Shown here: piece after piece, positions 42,742 to 49,045 of the stretch
Position numbering within the stretch: the first letter of the stretch is position 1
How the letters are laid out: every line of letters begins with the position of its first letter
DNA from: Marisimplicoccus sp964437815
Lineage (GTDB): Bacteria > Bacteroidota > Bacteroidia > Flavobacteriales > Flavobacteriaceae
NCBI GenBank assembly: GCA_964437815.1
Contig: CAYTIE010000006.1
Location: 1 to 49,045, forward strand
DNA length: 49,045 nt
Direction of reading: 5' to 3'
Position numbers and translations under genes: made by a program
Notes under the pieces: model-generated
Told to the model about the DNA's origin: nothing
What the model saw: the letters and a program-made list of their open reading frames with translations, nothing else
Databases searched by the model: none

Positions 42742-44028
42742 TTAATTATCATCTGTGTTTTGTTGTATAAATTTTTCAAAATTCATTTTAAATTGTTCTG
42801 ACCATTTTGCTAGAACAGTTTTTCTTTCTTCACTTGTTTTATCTCCTATCAATGTTTCATCCTCATTTTTCTCATTATTCTCAATTGCCTTCATTACTAG
42901 TCCAACTGCTGTTGAGAATATCGGACTTGAATTTTTTGTATCTCCTGCTAAGTGTTCTCCAGGGAATCCGATTCTTGTATCCATTCCAGTCACATATTCA
43001 ACAAGTTGTTTTAAATGTTTTAATTGACTTCCTCCTCCAGTTAATACAATACCCCCAATCAATTTTTTCTTTGCTTCGTCATTACCATAGTTTTTAATTT
43101 CTAAATAAACTTGCTCTATTATTTCTACAACTCTAGCATTAATAATTTTAGATAAAGTCTTCAATGATATTTCTTTTGGATCCCTTCCTAATAGCCCTGG
43201 GATTGCAACTATTTCTGTTTCTTTATTCTCTCCTGGCCAAGCTGAACCAAATTTAACTTTTAGCTGTTCAGCTTGATTACCCATTATAGAGCAACCTTCT
43301 TTAATATCTTCAGTTATTACATTACCTCCAAATGGTATCACTGCAGTGTGTCTTATAATACCATCTTTAAAAATAGCAACATCAGTTGTACCTCCTCCTA
43401 TATCAATTAATGCAATCCCAGCTTCTTTTTCCTCATCAGAAAGAACTGCATCTGCAGAAGCTAAAGGCTCTAATGTAATATCTGCCATTTCAAGGCCAGA
43501 ACTTTTGATACACCTTCCTATATTTCTAATTGAAGAAACTTGACCAACTACAATATGAAAATTAGCCTCTAGCCTACTCCCATACATACCTATAGGTTCT
43601 TTTATTTCAGATTGACCATCAACCTTAAAATCTTGAGGTAAAACATGAATGATTTCTTCACCAGGTAACATAACTAATTTATATACCTGATTAATTAATT
43701 CATCAATATCATTATTATCGATTACCTTATCTGGATTTTCTCTAGTTATATAGTCACTGTGTTGCAAACTTCTTATATGTTGTCCAGCAATTCCAACAAC
43801 AACTTCCTTAATATCCTTTTCTCCAGATTCTATTTTAGCTTCTTCTATTGCATATTTAATAGATTCTATTGTTTGTGTTATGTTATTTACAACACCTCTA
43901 TGAACACCAAGGCTTTGAGATTTTCCAATTCCTAAAATTTCTACCTTTTTAAACTCATTTCTAGCTCCTACCATAGCAACAATTTTTGTAGTTCCTATAT
44001 CAAGTCCGACAGAAATATTTTTTTCCAT
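42742..44028 (-). CDS. ftsA: Cell division protein FtsA
   Basis: An actin-like ATPase that tethers FtsZ to the membrane. At 428 residues it has SVGLDIGTTKIVAMVG at residues 5-20 (phosphate 1), the SHS2/1C region with VVVGIAGQHI, ALIDIGGGTTDVAIF (phosphate 2) and GGIVLTGGGSQLKHL (adenosine site). The C-terminal tail EQFKMNFEKFIQQNTDDN would be the amphipathic membrane-targeting helix. All ATP-binding elements are intact. It lies between ftsQ (5-base gap) and ftsZ (11-base gap), the standard order. Confidence 0.96.
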   Translation of the reverse strand: MEKNISVGLDIGTTKIVAMVGARNEFKKVEILGIGKSQSLGVHRGVVNNITQTIESIKYAIEEAKIESGEKDIKEVVVGIAGQHIRSLQHSDYITRENPDKVIDNNDIDELINQVYKLVMLPGEEIIHVLPQDFKVDGQSEIKEPIGMYGSRLEANFHIVVGQVSSIRNIGRCIKSSGLEMADITLEPLASADAVLSDEEKEAGIALIDIGGGTTDVAIFKDGIIRHTAVIPFGGNVITEDIKEGCSIMGNQAEQLKVKFGSAWPGENKETEIVAIPGLLGRDPKEISLKTLSKIINARVVEIIEQVYLEIKNYGNDEAKKKLIGGIVLTGGGSQLKHLKQLVEYVTGMDTRIGFPGEHLAGDTKNSSPIFSTAVGLVMKAIENNEKNEDETLIGDKTSEERKTVLAKWSEQFKMNFEKFIQQNTDDN

Positions 44029-44033
44029 AATTA

Positions 44034-44732
44034 TTAATTTTTTATTGCAACTAATTGATTACTATAAGTCAAATCAATCTGATTAAAATTTAAATTCGAT
44101 AGTTCTTTATTATAGTATGCACAATATGCTTTTAACTTTTTAATCTTATCTTTTATATTATATGAACTACCTATTTTTATATTAAAATCAAATGATTTAA
44201 GACTAGTAAATATTTGTTCATCTTGAACCCAGAATCTATCAACTTGACCAGACAGATACTTATCCTTATTTATTTCTAAAATTATCTTTACTATTTCATT
44301 AATATCTTTTTCACTAAGATTAGGACTAAGTGTTGGCAAATCCAATTTTAGGTTATCATCTTTAATTAAATTCGATTCTTCATCAATAAAAAATTTTGAA
44401 TCTAAATTTATAAATGCTAAAGGCTCTCTATCATATAAATCAATAATAATATTACCGTTATAAAGCTTGTATAATTCTGCCTTTTGGATTCCAGGAGTAT
44501 CTGATATTGATTCCTCAATTATATTATAGAGATTCTCTTTTAATAATCCTGCATAATATTCATCTTGCATTAAATTCTCAACATACAATTGTTTATTAAA
44601 ATAACTTTGTTGGGGATAATTTATAATTATATCATGATTATTTCTATTATTATTTAGGTTAGCAGTTACACTAACAACTAACATTGCTAAAAAGAGCATT
44701 GTGAATATTAATAGTTTAGATACTGCTTTCAT
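44034..44732 (-). CDS. ftsQ: Cell division protein FtsQ
   Basis: A bitopic inner-membrane divisome protein of 232 residues. One transmembrane helix near the N-terminus (LLIFTMLFLAMLVVSVTA) is preceded by a very short cytoplasmic part. The periplasmic part resembles a POTRA-plus-beta domain: IQKAELYKLYNGNIIIDLYDREPLAFINL-like strands and FFIDEESN. Sequence similarity in FtsQ is always low, and the call leans on its position between murC and ftsA. The start overlaps the murC 3' end by 17 bases, suggesting coupled translation. Confidence 0.85.
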   Translation of the reverse strand: MKAVSKLLIFTMLFLAMLVVSVTANLNNNRNNHDIIINYPQQSYFNKQLYVENLMQDEYYAGLLKENLYNIIEESISDTPGIQKAELYKLYNGNIIIDLYDREPLAFINLDSKFFIDEESNLIKDDNLKLDLPTLSPNLSEKDINEIVKIILEINKDKYLSGQVDRFWVQDEQIFTSLKSFDFNIKIGSSYNIKDKIKKLKAYCAYYNKELSNLNFNQIDLTYSNQLVAIKN

Positions 44733-46056
44733 AATATTTCTTTTTCAAACTTTGTATTGAATTTGCAACATTTCCAGCCCCTAGAACTGCAATAATATCA
44801 CACTCTATAGACTCAATTTTTTCATTAACAGATTCTATTTTTAGAATACTTTTTTTATCACAAATTATTTTATCTAATAGAACATCTGAACTTACTCCAT
44901 CTATTGGCTTTTCTCTAGCTGGATAAATATCTAACAAATAGACTTCATCAAATTTTGATAATACTTTAGCAAAATCATCTAATAAATCTTTTGTTCTAGA
45001 AAATAAATGAGGCTGAAAAATAACCCCTACATCAAGATTATTATATTTATCTTTTATTGAATTTAATACAGCGTTTATTTCTGATGGATGATGAGCATAA
45101 TCATCAATTACTATTTTGTTACCTACTCTAAAAACATCCATTCTTCTATTCACTCCCTTAAAATCAGCTAAAGCCTCAATTAATTTATTTTCATCTAACC
45201 CGAGATAATCTGCCACAGAGAAAGCTCCTAAAGCATTTAAAAGGTTATGACCTCCTATTTGATTAAATTCAACGTTAATAAATTCATTAGATGGTGTAAT
45301 TAGGTCAAATTTATACCCATTATCCTTTAGCGATATGTTTTTTGCATAGTAATCAGTTTCTAAATTAATAGAATATGATAATCCTTCTAGTCCTTCTATT
45401 TCATCAGAATAAAAGATCTTATCGGATACCTTATTTGCAAATAAATGAAATGACTCTTTAAGACTTTTAAAATCACCATATATATCTAAATGATCTTCTT
45501 CAATAGAAGTAATAATTCCAATATTAGGTTTAAGTTGAAGAAAGGATCTGTCATATTCATCTGCCTCAACAATTGAATATTTTGTTCCTGTACTAATAAA
45601 ATTAGTATCATACCCATTCAATATTCCACCAACAAAAGACTGAAAATTCTCTTCACATTTATAGAATAAGTGAGTCAATATAGCAGTAGTTGTTGTCTTT
45701 CCATGAGTCCCAGCAATAGATATACAGAATGTTTTTTCTGTAATCTCACCTAGTATCTCAGATCTTTTATAGATTTTATTTTTATTATTTACAAAATAAT
45801 TTAGATAAGGATTTTCTTTAGATATTGCAGCAGTGTATATTACAATAACATCATTTGACTTGAAGTCTTCAGAAAGCAAATTAATATCAATTTTGTCTAA
45901 AACTTTAACACCATCTTTAGAAAGTTTTTCTAAAATCTCTGATTCTGCTCTATCATAACCCATTACTTCATTTCCTAGATTTAGGAAGTACCTAGCTATA
46001 GAAGACATTCCAATACCTCCAATTCCAATAAAAAAATATTTTTTATTACTATTCAT
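44716..46056 (-). CDS. murC: UDP-N-acetylmuramate-L-alanine ligase
   Basis: MurC adds L-alanine to UDP-MurNAc, the first step of the peptidoglycan stem peptide. The N-terminal UDP-binding loop is IGIGGIGMSSIARYFL at 10-25. The ATP site is SIAGTHGKTTTTAIL near residue 112. Later motifs are VEADEYDRSFL, IEEDHLD, NLLNALGAF, IDDYAHHPSEI and IFQPHLFSRT. At 446 residues all Mur-ligase domains are present. It overlaps murG by 8 bases and ftsQ by 17. Confidence 0.97.
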   Translation of the reverse strand: MNSNKKYFFIGIGGIGMSSIARYFLNLGNEVMGYDRAESEILEKLSKDGVKVLDKIDINLLSEDFKSNDVIVIYTAAISKENPYLNYFVNNKNKIYKRSEILGEITEKTFCISIAGTHGKTTTTAILTHLFYKCEENFQSFVGGILNGYDTNFISTGTKYSIVEADEYDRSFLQLKPNIGIITSIEEDHLDIYGDFKSLKESFHLFANKVSDKIFYSDEIEGLEGLSYSINLETDYYAKNISLKDNGYKFDLITPSNEFINVEFNQIGGHNLLNALGAFSVADYLGLDENKLIEALADFKGVNRRMDVFRVGNKIVIDDYAHHPSEINAVLNSIKDKYNNLDVGVIFQPHLFSRTKDLLDDFAKVLSKFDEVYLLDIYPAREKPIDGVSSDVLLDKIICDKKSILKIESVNEKIESIECDIIAVLGAGNVANSIQSLKKKYYESSI

Positions 46057-47143
46057 ATAATAGATGATTTTTTATTTTATCTACAATTTCTATTGAAGCA
46101 TCTGGACTAGCTAATTTTGAAATATTAGAAGCAATGTTTTTTCTATATTCTTCATCTTTTATTAGCATATCTAATTTACTTTTAAACAGCAAGTCTGCTT
46201 CTTTCTCAACTAAACAAATTGCTCCATCCAGATCAGAAATTGCTTTAGCATTATAATATTGATGATCTTCAGCAACATTTGGGGAAGGAATTAAAATCGA
46301 TGGTTTTCCAACTATTGCAAGCTCTGAAAGAGTTAAAGCGCCACTTCTTGCTATAACAATATCTGAAGAATAATAAACAGTATCTATATCTGATATAAAG
46401 TCATATATAATTAAATCTTCGGATGATTGTTCTTTGTATAAGTCATAATATAATTTTCCACACTGCCATATCAATGTTATTTCTTTACTTTTTATATAAT
46501 CCAAATTATTATAGATTAGTTCGTTTATTTTCTTTGACCCTAAGCTTCCACCTAATACAGTCAAAACCATTCTTGACTTATCTATATTTAAAGACTCCTT
46601 AGCTTTATCTGTATCAATTTTATTTGTTATTGATTTTCTAACCGGATTCCCTGTATAGAATAACTTTTCAGTAGGGAAGAACTTATCCATTTTATTATAA
46701 GCAACAGATATATATTTTACATGTTTTGATAGAAATTTATTAGCTATACCAGGTAATGAGTTTTGCTCTTGAATTAATGTTGGGATTCTAAAAAAAGTTG
46801 AAATAAATACAATAGGAAAACTTGCGTACCCTCCCGTTCCAATAACAAAATCAGGTTTATTAAATAAAATAATAAATATAGACTGTAAAAAACTTATAAA
46901 TAGCTTAAATGGAAGAGATAGATTATTTAATGAAAATATTCTTCTTTTTAATCCGCTAATAAATAAACCTTTAATTTTATAACCATATTTTGGAATAGTT
47001 TTCATTTCCATCTTACCTATAGACCCAACAAAAGTTATATTAGATTTTGGAAAAACTTCTAATAATCTATCTGCTATAGAAAGAGCTGGGTATATATGTC
47101 CACCTGTTCCACCTCCAGAAAGAATAAATTTATATTGTTTCAT
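46049..47143 (-). CDS. murG: UDP-GlcNAc:lipid I N-acetylglucosaminyltransferase MurG
   Basis: MurG makes lipid II from lipid I on the cytoplasmic face of the membrane. Characteristic motifs are LSGGGTGGHIYPALSIA at 8-24, IGTGGYASFP, IQEQNSLPGIAN, GNPVRKSI, LGGSLGSKKIN and the sugar-nucleotide site ARSGALTLSELAIVGKPSILIP followed by EDHQYYNA. At 364 residues it is complete. It overlaps ftsW by 4 bases and murC by 8 bases, so the whole run is tightly coupled. Confidence 0.97.
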   Translation of the reverse strand: MKQYKFILSGGGTGGHIYPALSIADRLLEVFPKSNITFVGSIGKMEMKTIPKYGYKIKGLFISGLKRRIFSLNNLSLPFKLFISFLQSIFIILFNKPDFVIGTGGYASFPIVFISTFFRIPTLIQEQNSLPGIANKFLSKHVKYISVAYNKMDKFFPTEKLFYTGNPVRKSITNKIDTDKAKESLNIDKSRMVLTVLGGSLGSKKINELIYNNLDYIKSKEITLIWQCGKLYYDLYKEQSSEDLIIYDFISDIDTVYYSSDIVIARSGALTLSELAIVGKPSILIPSPNVAEDHQYYNAKAISDLDGAICLVEKEADLLFKSKLDMLIKDEEYRKNIASNISKLASPDASIEIVDKIKNHLLYE

Positions 47144-48279
47144 TGGACTTTTCTATTATTAATTGATGAACTAACACTCAAAATCATTCCTAAAGAAATA
47201 CAAGTAATCCATGCTGCAGAACCACCACTACTAACCAATGGTAAGTTTTGACCAGTAACAGGAATAACTTGAGTAGAGACAGAGATATTTGTAAATGCTT
47301 GAATCATTATATACAACCCAAGAGCAGTTACAAGAATTTGACCAAATTTATTATCAACCTTATGAACAATTATCAATACTCTAAATAACATTAATAAGTA
47401 TAGAAGGATTAAAACACTCCCAACAATAATTCCAAATTCTTCAATAATAATTGCAAAAATAAAATCAGAAGAACTTTGTGGCAGATGATATTTATATTCA
47501 CTTTTTCCTATACCTACACCAAATAAACCTCCATTAACTATAGCAGCTTTAGCACGTTCAATCTGATAATTTGCATTAACATCTTTTGCAGATTTAAAAT
47601 TCTCAATTCTACTAACCCAAGTATCAACTCTGTTAGGAAATTTATCTGGATATGCTTTTACTAGAGTTAGAAAGGACATAGAGCATATAATCAAAAAAGT
47701 AAAAATCTTAAATAAATGCTTAAAGGGATATCCCGAAACAAACAATGTTATTATTATTGACACAAAAAGAAGTGCAGCAGTAGATAAATTTGAAGGAAGA
47801 ATTAAAAAAGTATATACAAAAACCGGAATCCATAAAGGAATAATTGTTTTAGAAAATTCTATCTTTTTTAAATCATATTTAGCTAAATAATGAGCCACAT
47901 AGGTTAATAAAATTATGCTTGCTATTGATGAAGATTGAAAACTTACTCCTGCTATATTTATCCACCTACTAGCATTTGCTCCAGCAATTAGGGTTCCTTG
48001 GCTTGCTGTATATACAAGTAATAGAAGTCCAAAAGGGAGAAGCAAAATTGAAATCCACCTGTAATTCTTGAATGGTATTTTTTGAACAGATAACAATAGA
48101 ACAAAACCAAATAATAGTATAATAAAATGTTTAAATAAATAAACAATAGGACTTGAACCTCCAACACCATAAGATAAATTAGAACTTGCACTAAAAACGG
48201 GTAGAAATGAAAAAATAGCTAATAGCATAACTATTACCAGCAATACTCTATCCCCTTTAATTATTTTACTTACATTCAT
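47140..48279 (-). CDS. ftsW: FtsW/RodA/SpoVE-family lipid II polymerase, FtsW
   Basis: An integral membrane SEDS-family peptidoglycan glycosyltransferase of the divisome, 379 residues with about ten transmembrane segments. Signatures: GANASRWINIAG near residue 100, a large periplasmic loop with NYQIERAKAAIVNGGLFGVGIGKSEYK in pieces, PQSSSDFIFAIIIEEFG, and PVTGQNLPLVSSGGSA near the C-terminus. The position between murD and murG in the cluster supports FtsW over RodA. It overlaps murG by 4 bases and starts 4 bases after murD. Confidence 0.95.
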   Translation of the reverse strand: MNVSKIIKGDRVLLVIVMLLAIFSFLPVFSASSNLSYGVGGSSPIVYLFKHFIILLFGFVLLLSVQKIPFKNYRWISILLLPFGLLLLVYTASQGTLIAGANASRWINIAGVSFQSSSIASIILLTYVAHYLAKYDLKKIEFSKTIIPLWIPVFVYTFLILPSNLSTAALLFVSIIITLFVSGYPFKHLFKIFTFLIICSMSFLTLVKAYPDKFPNRVDTWVSRIENFKSAKDVNANYQIERAKAAIVNGGLFGVGIGKSEYKYHLPQSSSDFIFAIIIEEFGIIVGSVLILLYLLMLFRVLIIVHKVDNKFGQILVTALGLYIMIQAFTNISVSTQVIPVTGQNLPLVSSGGSAAWITCISLGMILSVSSSINNRKVQ

Positions 48280-48283
48280 TTAA

Positions 48284-49045
48284 CTATAAATTCCTAACAG
48301 CATTCTTAAATTGGTTTCCCCTATCTTCATAATCTTTGAAAAGATCAAAGCTTGCACACGCTGGAGATAGAAGAACTGTATCCTTCTTTTCAGCAATTTT
48401 TCTTGAAATCTTAACTGCCTCAACCATTGACTCTGTTTCAACAATTAAATCGATAATTGAACTAAATATTTCAATGATTTTTTTATTATCAACCCCAAGA
48501 CAGATAATTGCTTTAACTTTTTCTCGAACAAGAGGCAATAATTCAGAATAATCATTACCCTTGTCAACCCCTCCAACGATCCAGACTGTTTGAGATTTCA
48601 TTGAATCTAAAGCATAAAATGCTGCATTAACATTGGTTGCTTTTGAGTCGTTAATATAGTTTACTCCCTGTATGGTGAGTACATTTTCAAGTCTATGTGG
48701 AAGACCTTTAAAAGTGAGTAAACTTTCTCTTACAGATTCTTTACTTATTTTTAATAAATCTGCTACTGTAATTGCTGCCATAGCATTTAACAGATTATGC
48801 CTTCCTTTCAGCGAAAGTTCTTCTATATTTATCATGAGAGTTTTTTTTTTGTTTTTTATTAGAATATTTTTTCCATCAAATGATGAGCTATTAATTCCAA
48901 AAGTCATTTTAGTTGCTTTAGAATCTGATTTATTAATAGCATCTTTTAATATTTTATCATCTATATTATATAATATGGTATCAGTATTTTTTTGATTCAT
49001 AGTAATCCTAAGTTTTGAGTCTATATACTTACTAAAATCATAGTT
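48284..49045 (-). CDS. murD: UDP-N-acetylmuramoyl-L-alanine-D-glutamate ligase, N-terminus beyond the window
   Basis: MurD adds D-glutamate to UDP-MurNAc-L-Ala. The frame stays open to the right edge; the last 15 codons before the internal ATG at 49000 read NYDFSKYIDSKLRIT, which fits the family, so that ATG is not the start. Visible motifs: LSLKGRHNLLNAMAAI (Mur-ligase central domain end), FKGLPHRLE, YINDSKATNVNAA, WIVGGVDKGNDYSEL and LSPACASFDLFKDYEDRG near the C-terminus. About 253 residues are present. The ATP-binding GTNGKST region lies outside the window. Confidence 0.95.
   Translation of the reverse strand, partial: NYDFSKYIDSKLRITMNQKNTDTILYNIDDKILKDAINKSDSKATKMTFGINSSSFDGKNILIKNKKKTLMINIEELSLKGRHNLLNAMAAITVADLLKISKESVRESLLTFKGLPHRLENVLTIQGVNYINDSKATNVNAAFYALDSMKSQTVWIVGGVDKGNDYSELLPLVREKVKAIICLGVDNKKIIEIFSSIIDLIVETESMVEAVKISRKIAEKKDTVLLSPACASFDLFKDYEDRGNQFKNAVRNL

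Noticed and set aside
48999..49000. murD starting at the ATG at 49000
   Set aside because: The frame stays open to the window edge and the upstream codons look like MurD, so the gene is truncated by the window and not short.
1..49045. CRISPR arrays, prophage, integrons, secretion clusters, tRNA or rRNA genes
   Set aside because: I looked for regular repeats, integrase-type motifs and structured RNA stretches and saw none. Intergenic space is too small for rRNA or prophage.

Overview
The window reads as an AT-rich, gene-dense chromosome segment of a Flavobacteriales-type Bacteroidota bacterium, probably marine and uncultivated. Supporting signs are a SusC/SusD outer-membrane pair, a short primary sigma factor without region 1.1, an FtsZ with a long acidic tail ending in LHDNVD, an acetyl-CoA carboxylase beta subunit without zinc-finger cysteines, a lipoprotein form of TamA, promoter-like TAnnTTTG boxes and weak Shine-Dalgarno signals. 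Three runs of 100 N show that this is a scaffolded draft assembly. One of them is very probably spurious.

Layout. Positions 147-5703 hold a stringent-response gene (rel), a Fur-family regulator, purA and an OstA-like LPS-export protein, nearly head to tail. Positions 5793-10495 hold a TPR protein (gapped), a DUF368 membrane protein, aroE and a lysine-rich DUF349 protein. def and ruvX follow on the minus strand. On the plus strand come sua5, the CCA-adding enzyme, heme A synthase, a small pRiA4b ORF-3-like protein and uvrB, closed by a hairpin terminator shared with the convergent hsp20. sucC (minus) is divergent from lysA (plus).

Positions 20126-26790 are the most accessory-looking part: a secreted protein of unknown role, then susC, susD and a third lipoprotein. 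This cassette uses more C-ending codons than its surroundings and has a repeat-rich 213-base leader. No enzyme or sensor lies beside it, so its substrate cannot be read from context.

Positions 26846-36201 return to housekeeping genes: rlmB, a TamL-like barrel, class II fructose-bisphosphate aldolase, accD, rpsO, pnp, rpoD and rpe. Two lipoproteins and kynureninase (gapped) follow. On the minus strand come a Tat-exported Gfo/Idh/MocA protein with unusual arginine codons and yqeY. The window ends in the division and cell-wall cluster murD-ftsW-murG-murC-ftsQ-ftsA-ftsZ, read leftward from the right edge, with murD cut by the window end.

I found no CRISPR array, transposase, integrase, phage gene, tRNA or rRNA. 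Most of the window is ordinary core genome. The items best worth checking are the ftsZ assembly join, the paired palindromes at the hsp20 promoter, the susC leader with its third lipoprotein, the hairpin between rpsO and pnp, and the codon signature of the Gfo/Idh gene.
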